A stretch of DNA of 64,000 nt from Kumtagia sp052180275 (GTDB lineage Bacteria > Pseudomonadota > Alphaproteobacteria > Rhizobiales > Rhizobiaceae): NCBI RefSeq assembly GCF_052180275.1, contig NZ_CP197465.1, forward strand, positions 6,324,001 to 6,388,000, read 5' to 3'. The position numbers and the translations under genes were made by a program. The notes beneath the pieces were generated by a model that was not told where the DNA came from, did not search any database, and saw only the letters and a list, made by a program, of their open reading frames with translations. Positions within the stretch are counted from its first letter, which is position 1; each line of letters begins with the position of its first letter. Below, in pieces: positions 51,543 to 61,079 of this stretch.

Positions 51543-52742
51543 ATGATCGTGTTCGAAGCCTTGAATGCGCTTTACGGCGACTGTCTGATCCTGCGCTACG
51601 AGGACGCGCAGGGCGGGAAGCGCATGTGGGTCATCGACGGCGGCCCCCGCAGCGCACAGGTCGGCGGAAGGCCGCTTTCGGTCTGGCGCGACGTCCTGCT
51701 GCCCCGGCTCGCAGAGATCGACCCGGCGCGTCCCTGCATCGTCGATCTGGGCATGGTCAGCCATATCGACGACGACCACATCAACGGCATCGAACGGCTG
51801 ACGGCGGACCTTGTGGCCAGCCTGCCGCATCCGGGCAACGTGCAATTCAGGCGTTTCTGGTTCAATGCCTTCGACGAGATAGTCGGACCGGCGCCCGCCG
51901 GCTCCGCCCAATCCAACGGCGCCATCGCCTTGCAGCTCTCCAACCCGACCGCCGGCCTGCTGCCCGAAGGCGCCCTGGGCCATGACGGCGACGCCGTCAC
52001 CCAGAGTATCCCACAGGGCAACAAACTGGCGGCGAACCTTCGTTCGCTCGCCCTGCAAGGCAACCATCCGGTCAACGGCGTTGTCGCCGCACGCCCGGGA
52101 CAGGCCGCGCTAGACATCGACGGGGCCAAGGTGACGATCGTCGGGCCGCTTCAGAACCGGCTCGACCGGCTGCGCGACGAATGGCGCGAGGCCCTTGCCG
52201 CGACCACCGAAACGGCACGCGCCGCAGCACTCGCCGACCTCTTCGCCACAAGGCTCGACATCTCGGTGCCCAACCTGTCCTCGATCGTCGTCCTCGTCGA
52301 GATCGGCAGCACGAGCATGCTGCTGACCGGCGATGCGCGCGGCGACGACATCGTGACCGCGTGGAAACAGCTCGGCCTTCCGCAGCCGCCCTGCAGGATC
52401 GACCTGCTGAAGATGCCGCATCACGGCAGTTCCGCCAACAGCCCGGAAACCTTCATGCGTTTCTTCGAGGCAACGCACTATGTTTTCTCGGCCGACGGCC
52501 ACCATGAAAATCCCGACCCGCCGGTCCTGGAAGGCCTCGTGAGCATCCACGGCCAGCGTCCCATCATCCTGCATTTCACCAATGCGGATATCATTTGGAA
52601 GAAGCCGTATCGGCTGGAACGCGGCGGCGCCGAGGTGAAGACCTTGCCCGAAATGCTGGCAGCCCTCCGCGCCGCCTATCCCGGTCCCTGGACATCGCAG
52701 GCGCGGCCGGCCGACAGGCACTCCCTGGAAATCCCGCTGTAA
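51543..52742 (+). CDS. MBL-fold metallo-hydrolase (ComEC/Rec2-like)
   Basis: The 399-residue protein begins with FEALNALYGDCLILRY, the usual opening of ComEC-type metallo-beta-lactamase domains. SHIDDDHINGI near residues 76-86 replaces HxHxDH with SHxDxDHxxG. LLTGDA and KMPHHGSS supply the other metal ligands. These enzymes are usually nucleases or phosphodiesterases. It has no membrane segments. It is last in the operon with the subtilisin; the pair may form a sensor-effector unit. Confidence 0.87.
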   Translation: MIVFEALNALYGDCLILRYEDAQGGKRMWVIDGGPRSAQVGGRPLSVWRDVLLPRLAEIDPARPCIVDLGMVSHIDDDHINGIERLTADLVASLPHPGNVQFRRFWFNAFDEIVGPAPAGSAQSNGAIALQLSNPTAGLLPEGALGHDGDAVTQSIPQGNKLAANLRSLALQGNHPVNGVVAARPGQAALDIDGAKVTIVGPLQNRLDRLRDEWREALAATTETARAAALADLFATRLDISVPNLSSIVVLVEIGSTSMLLTGDARGDDIVTAWKQLGLPQPPCRIDLLKMPHHGSSANSPETFMRFFEATHYVFSADGHHENPDPPVLEGLVSIHGQRPIILHFTNADIIWKKPYRLERGGAEVKTLPEMLAALRAAYPGPWTSQARPADRHSLEIPL

Positions 52743-52887
52743 GGTGCGCGCGGAGGCTTTGGCCCGGTCGAAGCCGGACGGACGTCACGTGGTCATCCAT
52801 CGGCATTTGCAGATCGCCGTTTACATTGGCATAACATTGCTCGGTTATTGCGTTGGTCAAGTCGCAGGAACGGGTCGGGGGTTGCAG

Positions 52888-53316
52888 ATGGAAAATCGGC
52901 TTTTCAGGACATCGGCAGCGGCAGCTGCATTGTTCGCCATGTGCGCCGGCGCAGGCGCCACCACGCTGGAGGACGCGCAAGGCGCCTGGGTGATGACCGG
53001 CACGAAATGCGCCGACACCTTCAAGCTGGTCGGGAATAATTTCGAATTCCTCGATCGTGACGCATCCGTCAGCACGGGCGTCATCATTTCGGGCAAGAAG
53101 ATCACCGCGCCCGAGGAGAGTTGCACGGTGGAGAGGGTGAAGGCGGAGAAGGATCACTTCACCGCGCTGCTCGCGTGCTCCGACTCGGTCATGCTCAGCA
53201 GCGCGTCCGTGTCGTTCAAGATATTGCCTGACGGCACGCTGGAGCGCTCCGATCCGTCGTTTCCGGACGTGACCTATACCTACGCAAAGTGTGAAGCTTC
53301 AGACATGAAGCAATAG
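52888..53316 (+). CDS. Small secreted hypothetical protein
   Basis: The 142-residue protein has a signal peptide (TSAAAAALFAMCAGAGA, cleavage before TTLEDAQG). The mature part (GAWVMTGTKCADTFKLVG, with SFKILPDGTLERSDPSF) has three Cys that could form a disulphide and resembles small beta-barrel periplasmic proteins common in this order. The start at 52888 is chosen because it gives the signal peptide directly. It lies 145 bp after the MBL gene and is probably separate from that operon. Confidence 0.75.
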   Translation: MENRLFRTSAAAAALFAMCAGAGATTLEDAQGAWVMTGTKCADTFKLVGNNFEFLDRDASVSTGVIISGKKITAPEESCTVERVKAEKDHFTALLACSDSVMLSSASVSFKILPDGTLERSDPSFPDVTYTYAKCEASDMKQ

Positions 53317-53430
53317 ACCGGTGGACCGTTAGCCTGCCGGGAGCGATTCTGCGGCAACTAGCTTGTGGCTGCGGCGATCGGAGAACGCTTCGGTCAACGG
53401 CGACATCGTATGTCATTCGAGGGGCGGGTC

Positions 53431-54927
53431 ATGGGGTTGCAGGTTCTCGTGGCGGGTGCCGGGCCGGTCGGCCTGACGATGGCATCGGAATTAACGCGCT
53501 TCGGTATTTCGGTGCGCGTGGTCGACAAGGCGGCTCAACGCACCGACAAGTCGAAGGCGCTCGTGGTTTGGCCGCGCACGCTGGAACTGCTCCAGCAACT
53601 GGCGCCGGTCGACGACTTCATCGCCGCGGGACAGAAGGTGGTCACGGCCAATATGTGGTCCGGCGACGCATCCATCGCCCACATCCACCTCGATGTCGTC
53701 GAGACACCCTATCCCTACGCGCTGATGGTGCCGCAATCCGAGACGGAGCGGGTTCTGGAAGAGCGGCTCGGAAGCCTCGGTCTCGTCGTCGAGCGCCAGG
53801 TCGAACTGGTGCGGTTCGAGGAAAAAGGCGAAAAAATCGTCTCGGTGCTGCGGCACGCGGACGGACGCGAGGAAACCGTCGAGAGCGATTGGCTCGCCGG
53901 ATGCGACGGCGCACACAGCACGACACGCCACGGGCTCGGCATGGAGTTCGAGGGCGATACGATCCAGAACGATTTCGTGCTGGCCGACATCCATGTTTCG
54001 GGGATGCGTACCGGTCCGCTCGAACTGGACATCCATCTGCATCGTGACGGCGTGCTGGTGTTCTTCCCGATCACCCCCAATCGCTACCGGGTCATCGCCG
54101 ATCTTGGCGAGGCAAAGGGCACGCGCCCGGCCGATCCGACCCTGGACCAGATCCAGGCGATCATCGACCGGCGTGGCCCGGGCGGCATCACCGTGTCCGA
54201 TCCGATCTGGCTCTCCGCGTTCCGGATCAACGAACGCAAGGTGCGCGACTATCGCAAGGGCCGGGTGTTCCTGGCCGGCGACGCCGCCCATGTGCACAGC
54301 CCCGCCGGCGGCCAGGGCATGAACACCGGCATGCAGGACGCCTTCAACCTCGCCTGGAAGCTGGCGCTGGTCTGCCGCGGCGCCTGCCGGCCGGACCTGC
54401 TGGACAGCTATTCGAGCGAGCGCAGCGCGATCGGCGACCAGGTGCTTGCCGACGCGGGCCGGCTTACAGCGATCGCGACGCTGCGCAACCCCCTCCTGCA
54501 GACGGTGCGAAACACGGTTGGCCATATGCTGCTCGGCCTGAGGCCGTTGCGCGAGGCGATGGCGGAAAAGCTCACCGAAGTCTCGATCGGCTATGCCGGC
54601 AGCCCGCTCAACGGACCGGACGCCGGCGGCCTTGGCGGACCGGGTCCTGGCGAACGCATCCCGCCAGCGGCGGACGGAGCGCGGTGGACCGTCGGCGACG
54701 GTCCCCGCTTCGTGCTCTTCGCACCAGAGGGAGACGCCGCGACGGCCCTCTGCCGCGACTTTCCGGACCTGCTCGAGCCGGTCGCGCGGTCGACGCTGGA
54801 GCAAGGCGGCATATGGCTGGCCCGGCCGGACGGCTATGTCGCCGCCGCCACGCGCGAAGGCAATATCGCGGTGCTGACCGACTATCTCGGCGCGCTCCGG
54901 TCCGCCAGAAAGGGCGTTCCGGGCTGA
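53431..54927 (+). CDS. FAD-dependent aromatic monooxygenase (PheA/TfdB-like)
   Basis: The 498-residue class A flavoprotein monooxygenase has GAGPVGLTMASELTR (GxGxxG, residues 8-22), DGAHSTTRHGLGMEF (DG motif) and GRVFLAGDAAHVHSPAGGQG (GD motif; landmark near residue 285). A thioredoxin-like C-terminal domain appears reduced. The family hydroxylates phenols and related substrates with NAD(P)H. The ATG at 53431 follows GAGGGGCGGGTC; ATG 53410 and GTG 53365 are upstream alternatives. Substrate unknown; it stands between unrelated genes. Confidence 0.88.
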   Translation: MGLQVLVAGAGPVGLTMASELTRFGISVRVVDKAAQRTDKSKALVVWPRTLELLQQLAPVDDFIAAGQKVVTANMWSGDASIAHIHLDVVETPYPYALMVPQSETERVLEERLGSLGLVVERQVELVRFEEKGEKIVSVLRHADGREETVESDWLAGCDGAHSTTRHGLGMEFEGDTIQNDFVLADIHVSGMRTGPLELDIHLHRDGVLVFFPITPNRYRVIADLGEAKGTRPADPTLDQIQAIIDRRGPGGITVSDPIWLSAFRINERKVRDYRKGRVFLAGDAAHVHSPAGGQGMNTGMQDAFNLAWKLALVCRGACRPDLLDSYSSERSAIGDQVLADAGRLTAIATLRNPLLQTVRNTVGHMLLGLRPLREAMAEKLTEVSIGYAGSPLNGPDAGGLGGPGPGERIPPAADGARWTVGDGPRFVLFAPEGDAATALCRDFPDLLEPVARSTLEQGGIWLARPDGYVAAATREGNIAVLTDYLGALRSARKGVPG

Positions 54928-55134
54928 CCGGCACGACCAGGTTTCACGGAACTGATGGACGCAGCTTGGATGACAGGCGGGCAGGCGCCTCGCCTCGCGC
55001 CACGATGCGCAAGCCTTAGGACCAAGGCCATCCCGACCTCGACGCGGGCGGCATCGGCAGCCATAAGGGGCTTTCGACCGACGCAGTTCCGCCTGGCCCT
55101 GGGCCGCGGTCCGCACAATTCCGGAGTTTCATCC

Positions 55135-56514
55135 ATGCTCGATCCGTCCAACGAACGCACCGCCTGGGATCGCGACCATTTCTTCCACCCGTCGACCCAT
55201 ATGGGCATGCATGCGCGCGGCGAGACCCCGACCAGGGTCATGGCCGGAGGCGAGGGCGTCTACGTCACCGACGTGACCGGTCGAACAAGCCTCGATGCCT
55301 TCGCCGGCCTCTACTGCGTCAATGTCGGCTACGGCCGCCAGAAGATCGCCGACGCGATCGCCGCGCAGGCGAAGGAACTCGCCTACTACCACGCCTATGT
55401 CGGCCACGGCACAGACGCCTCGATCCGGCTCGCGAAGATGATCGTCGACCGTGCGCCGAAGGGCATGTCGAAGGTCTATTTCGGCCTCTCCGGCTCCGAT
55501 GCCAACGAAACCAACATCAAGCTGATCTGGTACTACAACAACGTGCTGGGCCGGCCCGAGAAGAAGAAGATCATCTCGCGCTGGCGCGGCTACCACGGCT
55601 CCGGCGTCATGACCGGGTCGCTGACCGGCCTCGCCCTCTTCCACAACGCCTTCGACCTGCCGCTGGCGCCGGTCCTGCACACCGAGGCGCCCTATTATTT
55701 CCGGCGCGAGGATCGCTCGCAGAACGAGGAACAGTTCTCGCAGTTCTGCGCCGACAAGCTTGAAGAGATGATTTTGGCCGAAGGCCCGGACACGATCGCC
55801 GCCTTCATCGGCGAGCCGATTCTCGGCACCGGCGGCATCGTGCCGCCACCCGCCGGCTACTGGCGGAAGATCCAGGCGGTGCTCGCGAAATACGACATCC
55901 TGCTGGTCGCCGACGAGGTCGTGACCGGCTTCGGCCGCCTCGGCACGATGTTCGGCTCGGACCACTACGGCATCGAGCCCGACCTTATCACCATCGCCAA
56001 GGGCCTTACCTCGGCCTATGCGCCGCTGTCCGGCGTCATCGTTTCGGACAAGGTCTGGCAAGTGCTCGTCCAGGGTTCCGACAAGCTCGGGCCGATCGGC
56101 CATGGCTGGACCTATGCCGCGCATCCGATCTGCGCGGCGGCCGGCGTCGCCAATCTCGAACTGGTCGACGAACTCGGCCTGGTCGAGAACGCCGGCTCGA
56201 CCGGCGCCTACTTCCGCGACGCGCTCGCGCAGGCCGTGGGCGGCCACGCCAATGTCGGCGACGTGCGCGGCGACGGCATGCTGGCGGCGGTGGAATTCGT
56301 CGAGGACAAGGACGACCGGAAATTCTTCGACGCCTCCGAAAAGATCGGGCCTCGTGTCGCGGCGGCGCTGCTGGAGCGTGGCGTCATCGGCCGCGCCATG
56401 CCGCAAGGCGACATACTCGGCTTCGCGCCGCCGCTCTGCCTGACGCGCGAGGAAGCCGACATCGTCGTCGGCGCGACAGCCGACGCGATCAATTCAGTGT
56501 TCGCCGCCGCTTAA
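55135..56514 (+). CDS. Class III PLP-dependent aminotransferase
   Basis: The 459-residue fold-type I transaminase has FGLSGSDANETNIKL near residues 117-131 and the GEPILGTGGIVPPPAGYW region. The Asp/Glu/Val motif VADEVVTGFGRLG binds the pyridine nitrogen, and the Schiff-base Lys lies in TIAKGLTSAYAPL. This pattern fits omega-amino-acid:pyruvate or related aminotransferases. SD GGAG lies 8 bp before the ATG. It appears to be its own transcription unit, convergent with the RraA-like gene. Confidence 0.92.
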   Translation: MLDPSNERTAWDRDHFFHPSTHMGMHARGETPTRVMAGGEGVYVTDVTGRTSLDAFAGLYCVNVGYGRQKIADAIAAQAKELAYYHAYVGHGTDASIRLAKMIVDRAPKGMSKVYFGLSGSDANETNIKLIWYYNNVLGRPEKKKIISRWRGYHGSGVMTGSLTGLALFHNAFDLPLAPVLHTEAPYYFRREDRSQNEEQFSQFCADKLEEMILAEGPDTIAAFIGEPILGTGGIVPPPAGYWRKIQAVLAKYDILLVADEVVTGFGRLGTMFGSDHYGIEPDLITIAKGLTSAYAPLSGVIVSDKVWQVLVQGSDKLGPIGHGWTYAAHPICAAAGVANLELVDELGLVENAGSTGAYFRDALAQAVGGHANVGDVRGDGMLAAVEFVEDKDDRKFFDASEKIGPRVAAALLERGVIGRAMPQGDILGFAPPLCLTREEADIVVGATADAINSVFAAA

Positions 56515-56587
56515 TCCGCGACGGCACGGGACCTGACCGAAACCGACCACGAAACCCAGGCGCCGACCTTATGGCCGGCCCTTCGGC

Positions 56588-57337
56588 TCACGCCTTGCCC
56601 TGGGCGTTGCGCCAGGCAACGTATTCGTCGTGCGCCGCCTCGGTGAGCGGGTAATATTTCCGCAGGTCGCCGCCTTGCGACAGGCGGAAACGCGAAAATT
56701 CCTCCCATTCGGCGTGTTCGCTCGCCCGCTCGATGAGCTGCGGCGCCAGCGCCACGGGCACCACCACCACGCCGTCGTCATCGGCGACGATGATGTCGCC
56801 GGGCATGACCAGAGCGCCGCCGCAGGCGACCGGCACGTTGACCGCGAAGGGGATGAGGCTGGTCTGCGCGTGATAATTGGGCGTGACGCCTTTCACCCAG
56901 ATGCCGAGGTCGATCTCCCTGGCCTTGGCGGAATCACGGATGCAGCCGTCGACGACGACGCCCGCGCCCTTGCGGCCCGCAAAGAAGGTCAGCATCATCT
57001 CGCCAAAGATGCCGCTCGCCATGTCGCCGCGCGCATCGACCACCACCATGTCGCCGGCCTGCGCGGGATAGAGCACGTGGCGGTGCAATTGAAGCTCCGG
57101 ATTGTCGTATTCGCTGGCGCCGTAGAGGTCCTCGCGCTTCGGCATCATCTGCAACGTCAGCGCCGGGCCGGCCACCGAGTGACCGGACTTCAGCGGTGTC
57201 GGCCCGTGGATATGCGGGTCGCGGATGCCCATCAGGCTGAGTTCGCTGCTGGCGGTGGCGGTGCCGATCGCGGCAAGCGCGTCGGAGAGATGACGCGGCG
57301 GGCGGACGATGTCCTTGATGTCTGCGGGGGATTGCAC
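56588..57337 (-). CDS. RraA-like / 4-hydroxy-4-methyl-2-oxoglutarate aldolase family protein
   Basis: The 249-residue protein has the RraA fold with HSVAGPALTL, GDMVVVDARGDMASGIFGEMM and the DGCIRDSAKA (G-x-x-R-D) metal/substrate motif, then GDIIVADDDGVVVVP. Family members are metal-dependent aldolases or decarboxylases, or RNase E regulators; the sugar-acid operon context favours an enzyme. The GTG start follows GAGGTTCTTCC. It is last in the leftward operon starting at 63476. Confidence 0.85.
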   Translation of the reverse strand: MQSPADIKDIVRPPRHLSDALAAIGTATASSELSLMGIRDPHIHGPTPLKSGHSVAGPALTLQMMPKREDLYGASEYDNPELQLHRHVLYPAQAGDMVVVDARGDMASGIFGEMMLTFFAGRKGAGVVVDGCIRDSAKAREIDLGIWVKGVTPNYHAQTSLIPFAVNVPVACGGALVMPGDIIVADDDGVVVVPVALAPQLIERASEHAEWEEFSRFRLSQGGDLRKYYPLTEAAHDEYVAWRNAQGKA

Positions 57338-57382
57338 GGAAGAACCTCGATGTTGGAGAAAATAGTTTGAGCTGAGCCGGCC

Positions 57383-58441
57383 TCAGTTCGCCGCAATGCG
57401 CTGGCCGGCGCCGTCGAACACGTGCAAATGGTCTGTCGCCATCGACACCCGGATCGTCTCGCCCGGCTTCTGCCGAATGCGCTCGCGGAACACGCCGACG
57501 ATGTCGTGGCCGGCGAGCCGCATCAGCACCTGCGTCTCGGAACCCATCGGCTCCACCGTCAGGATTTCTGCCGCCAGCCCGGTCGCATCGAGCGAAAGAT
57601 GCTCCGGCCGCACGCCAAGGCTGACCTTCTCCCCTTCGCGCCCGCTCCCAAGCGAAGGCACCGGAATCGACACGCCGTCCTCCGGCACGAAATGTCCGCC
57701 GGCGATCTTGCCGGAAAGCATGTTCATCGCCGGCGAGCCGATGAAACCGGCGACGAACAGGTTCGCGGGAAAATCGTATAGCTCCAGCGGCGTGCCGACC
57801 TGCTCGACGATGCCGTCATGCATGACGACGATGCGGTCGGCCATGGTCATGGCCTCGATCTGGTCGTGCGTGACATAGACGGTGGTGGTCTTCAGCCGCT
57901 GATGGTTCTGCTTGATCTCCGAGCGCATCTGCACCCTGAGCTTCGCATCGAGGTTCGACAGCGGCTCGTCGAACAGAAAAACCTTCGGGTTGCGCACCAT
58001 GGCGCGGCCCATGGCGACGCGCTGCCGCTGACCACCCGAGAGCTGGCGCGGATAGCGCTTCAGGTAGTTTTCGAGGCTGAGCATCTGCGCCGCCTTCGCG
58101 ACGCGCTGACGGATTTCCTCCTTGGGCGCGCGGGCGAGTTTCAGCGAAAAACCCATGTTCTGCTCGACCGTCATGTGCGGATAGAGCGCGTAGCTCTGGA
58201 ACACCATGGCGATGTCGCGTTCCTTCGGCTGGACGGTATTGACCACCCGCCCGTCGATGGCGATCTCGCCCGAGGTGATGTCCTCCAGCCCAGCCAGCAT
58301 GCGCAGCAGGGTCGACTTGCCGCATCCGGACGGGCCGACGAGCACGACGAACTCGCCGTCGGTTATGTCGACCGAAACCCGATGCAGCACTTCCACCGCG
58401 CCGTAGGCTTTCCGGGCGTCCCTGATCGAAACTGATCCCAC
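57383..58441 (-). CDS. Sugar ABC transporter ATPase (UgpC/MsmK-like)
   Basis: The 352-residue protein has Walker A GPSGCGKST near residues 38-46, signature LSGGQRQR, Walker B KVFLFDEPLSNLDAKL, a switch His in VYVTHDQIEA, and a C-terminal TOBE/MalK-like domain (VSLGVRPEHL). It is the energising subunit for the sugar importer of the same operon. GTG start with AGGAGATTTTTC upstream. Confidence 0.93.
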   Translation of the reverse strand: MGSVSIRDARKAYGAVEVLHRVSVDITDGEFVVLVGPSGCGKSTLLRMLAGLEDITSGEIAIDGRVVNTVQPKERDIAMVFQSYALYPHMTVEQNMGFSLKLARAPKEEIRQRVAKAAQMLSLENYLKRYPRQLSGGQRQRVAMGRAMVRNPKVFLFDEPLSNLDAKLRVQMRSEIKQNHQRLKTTTVYVTHDQIEAMTMADRIVVMHDGIVEQVGTPLELYDFPANLFVAGFIGSPAMNMLSGKIAGGHFVPEDGVSIPVPSLGSGREGEKVSLGVRPEHLSLDATGLAAEILTVEPMGSETQVLMRLAGHDIVGVFRERIRQKPGETIRVSMATDHLHVFDGAGQRIAAN

Positions 58442-58471
58442 GAAAAATCTCCTGATTGGGGCGCGACGAAA

Positions 58472-59287
58472 TCAATCGTCCCAGCGCGGCGATTTTGCCG
58501 GGTTGATGCGGCGGTCGCCCCGGTTCAGGGCGCGAACCTGGTCCATCTCGGCGTCGGTCAGACGGACTTTGAGAGCGGCGAAGTTCGCTTCCAGATTGGT
58601 TTTGCTGGACGAGGCGGGAATGACGACGTGGCCCTCGCCCATCAGGAAGGCCAGCGCCGCAGCCGCCGCGCTGACGCCATGCGCCTTGCCGATTGACGCC
58701 AGCACCGGGTCGTCATGCACCTTGCCCTTGACCAGCGGCTGATAGGCGGTCAGCGTCAGCCCACGCGAGCGCGCATAGTCCCGCAGCGTCGGCGTCTGCA
58801 TGTAGGGATGGATCTCCACCTGATCGGTCGCGATGGCGTCGTCGCCGAGCAGCGCGCGGGTGCGCTCAAGATCGGCGATGGGAAAATTCGACACACCGAT
58901 CAGACGCGCAAAACCCTTCGCCTTGGCCTCGGCCAGCGCCAGCATGTAGTCTTCGAACGGCACAAAATCGTGCTGCGACGGCCAGTGGATCAGCAGCAGG
59001 TCGACCCGGTCCATACCAAGTGTTTCGAGGCTTTTCTCGACGCTCGGCATGAAGCTGGCCTTGTCGAGGTTGGTGTCGGCCACCTTGGTGGTGACGAAGA
59101 AATCGTCGCGCGGCAGGCCGGAGCGGCGGATCGCGGCCCCGACGGTGCTTTCGGTGTCATAGCTTTGCGCCGTGTCGATATGCCGGTAGCCGACCTCGAT
59201 GGCGGTGAGGATCGCCGCAACGCCGGCGTCGCCCGTGCGGCCAAACGTGCCGAGGCCGAGTTGCGGGATAGGGGATGCGTAGGTCAT
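58472..59287 (-). CDS. Aldo/keto reductase
   Basis: The 271-residue TIM-barrel reductase has GYRHIDTAQSYDTE (Asp and Tyr catalytic pair, near residues 33-46), VTTKVADTN with the Lys, LLLIHWPSQ with the His, and VIPASSSKTNLEAN for NADPH binding. It reduces a sugar, sugar-acid or keto compound. It lies 10 bp after the permease gene in the sugar-acid operon. SD GAGGAAAC. Confidence 0.92.
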   Translation of the reverse strand: MTYASPIPQLGLGTFGRTGDAGVAAILTAIEVGYRHIDTAQSYDTESTVGAAIRRSGLPRDDFFVTTKVADTNLDKASFMPSVEKSLETLGMDRVDLLLIHWPSQHDFVPFEDYMLALAEAKAKGFARLIGVSNFPIADLERTRALLGDDAIATDQVEIHPYMQTPTLRDYARSRGLTLTAYQPLVKGKVHDDPVLASIGKAHGVSAAAAALAFLMGEGHVVIPASSSKTNLEANFAALKVRLTDAEMDQVRALNRGDRRINPAKSPRWDD

Positions 59288-59297
59288 GTTTCCTCGA

Positions 59298-60149
59298 TCA
59301 ACCTTTGGTGGCGCCGGCGGTCAGCCCGCCAATGAAAAGCCGCTGCATGGACAGGAACAGCAGCGCGATGGGCAGCGTCATCACCACCGAGGCCGCCATG
59401 ACCGCGCCCCAGTCGGTGTTGAATTCGGTCGAGAACTCCGCGAGCCCGATCGGCAGCGTCTTCACCGAGGAATCCGTGGCGAAGCAGAGCGCGAAGATGA
59501 ACTCGTTCCAGGTGGTGACGAAGGCGTAGACCAGCACCGAGACGATGCCCGGCAGCGACAGCGGCAGGGTGATGCGCAGCAGGCAGCCGAGCCGGCTCGC
59601 CCCGTCGATGATCGCTGCTTCCTCAAGCTCGACCGGGATCGCCTTGAAATAGCTGGTCAGCATCCACACCGAGAGCGGCAGGGTGATGATCATGTAGACG
59701 AGGATCAGACCCCAATAGGTGTTGACCAGGCCGAGCACGCGCAGCGTGACGAACAGCGGCACGATGATCGCCGCCGTCGGCAGCAACTGCCCGACCAGCA
59801 CGAAGGACTGCAGCAGCGGCTTGCCCCTAAAGTTGAAGCGGGCGAAGCCGTAGGAGGCGAACACCGCCAGCACCAGCGCCAGCGCGGTGGCACCGATCGA
59901 GATCACCAGGCTGTTCAGGAAATAGCGCGGGATGTTCGATTCGAGCAAAACCTTGCGGTAGTTGTCGAGCGTCGGCGCCTCCGGCCACCAGACCGGCGGG
60001 ATCGTATAAAGCTCGCGCAGCGTCTTCACCGACGACAGCGCCATCCACCAGAACGGGAACAGGCAGACGAACACCACCAGCAGAGAACCGATGACGATCA
60101 ACGGACGGCCAAGGCCGGGGCGCTTCAGGGTTTCCGCCTTGGCACTCAT
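59298..60149 (-). CDS. Sugar ABC transporter permease, MalG-like
   Basis: The 283-residue protein has six hydrophobic segments and the EAA loop VELEEAAIIDGASRLGCLLRI near residues 185-205. It begins with a basic cytoplasmic tail followed by LIVIGSLLVVFVCLFPFWW. It pairs with the MalF-like protein; the starts and stops overlap by 4 bp (ATGA), indicating coupling. Confidence 0.92.
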   Translation of the reverse strand: MSAKAETLKRPGLGRPLIVIGSLLVVFVCLFPFWWMALSSVKTLRELYTIPPVWWPEAPTLDNYRKVLLESNIPRYFLNSLVISIGATALALVLAVFASYGFARFNFRGKPLLQSFVLVGQLLPTAAIIVPLFVTLRVLGLVNTYWGLILVYMIITLPLSVWMLTSYFKAIPVELEEAAIIDGASRLGCLLRITLPLSLPGIVSVLVYAFVTTWNEFIFALCFATDSSVKTLPIGLAEFSTEFNTDWGAVMAASVVMTLPIALLFLSMQRLFIGGLTAGATKG

Positions 60150-61003
60150 GGCTGGTCACCGCTGGAAGCGAGGGTCTTGATGTAGACGAACACCACCACG
60201 ATGGCGACGCCGAAGAACATCACCGAAAGTGCGGCCGCCTGGTTGAACTGCACGCCTTCGAAGGCGGTGCGGAAGATCTGGATGGGCGTGATCAGCGTGC
60301 GGTTGGCGGGGCCGCCCCTGGTGATGGCGTAGATGATGGTGATGTGGTTCAGCGCCCAGATCACCAGCAGCAGGGTGACCGCGACGATCACCATGCGCAC
60401 CTGCGGCAGCATCACGTACCAGACCTCTTCCCAGAAGCTCGCGCCGTCGATGCGCGCCGCCTCGTAGAGGTCGTTGGGAATCGATTGCAGGGCCGCCAGC
60501 ACCATGATGGCGACGAAGGGGAACATCTTCCACACGTTGATGGCGATCATCACCGGCATCACGGTGCTGCCGTTGGTCAGCCAGCCGACCGGCTCGTCGA
60601 TGAGGCCGGGCGCGGTCAGCATGTAGTTGATGATGCCGAACTCGGTGTGCAGCATCCACGCCCAGGTGGTGGCCGCGACGATGCCCGGCACGACCCAGGG
60701 TACCAGGGTCACCGAGCGCACCAGCGCCCTGCCCCGGAAATTCTGGTTGAGCAGGATCGCCGTCAGCACGCCCAGCACGACCTGGAAGACGATCGAGCCG
60801 AACACCCACCACAGTGTGTTCCAGAAGGCGATGGGCGTGGCGCGCGCCGCAAGCACGCGGCGGAAATTCTCCAGCCCGACATACTGGCCCTGGTTGTCGG
60901 TGACGCTGAGCAGCGCCGTATAGGCGACCGGATAGGCGATCAGCATCGCCAGCAGCAGCAGCGCCGGCAACACGAACAGGTAGCCTGTCGATTGTCTTAG
61001 CAT
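60146..61003 (-). CDS. Sugar ABC transporter permease, MalF-like
   Basis: The 285-residue protein has six hydrophobic segments starting GYLFVLPALLLLAMLIAYPVAY (landmark near residues 7-28) and the EAA loop NDLYEAARIDGASFWEEVWYV. It lacks the large periplasmic loop of E. coli MalF, as in most sugar permeases. It follows the binding-protein gene after a stable hairpin. Confidence 0.92.
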   Translation of the reverse strand: MLRQSTGYLFVLPALLLLAMLIAYPVAYTALLSVTDNQGQYVGLENFRRVLAARATPIAFWNTLWWVFGSIVFQVVLGVLTAILLNQNFRGRALVRSVTLVPWVVPGIVAATTWAWMLHTEFGIINYMLTAPGLIDEPVGWLTNGSTVMPVMIAINVWKMFPFVAIMVLAALQSIPNDLYEAARIDGASFWEEVWYVMLPQVRMVIVAVTLLLVIWALNHITIIYAITRGGPANRTLITPIQIFRTAFEGVQFNQAAALSVMFFGVAIVVVFVYIKTLASSGDQP

Positions 61004-61030
61004 TGTCGGTTACCCGATGAGGGAGCAGCA

Positions 61031-61058
61031 CCCCGGCGGCGGATAGACACCGCCGGGG
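61031..61058. terminator. Stem-loop between binding-protein and permease genes
   Basis: CCCCGGCGG and CCGCCGGGG form a perfect 9-bp stem around a 10-nt loop, directly after the binding-protein stop in the leftward transcript. With no T-run it probably protects the upstream mRNA end and lowers permease expression rather than ending transcription fully. Confidence 0.6.
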
Positions 61059-61079
61059 CACCGGGGAGGAGCGCTCTAC

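Noticed and set aside
49347..52067. Long open frame antisense to the subtilisin and MBL genes (about 900 codons)
   Set aside because: It is a mirror of two genes with clear family motifs and SD sites. It has no family features itself; such frames are expected in GC-rich DNA.
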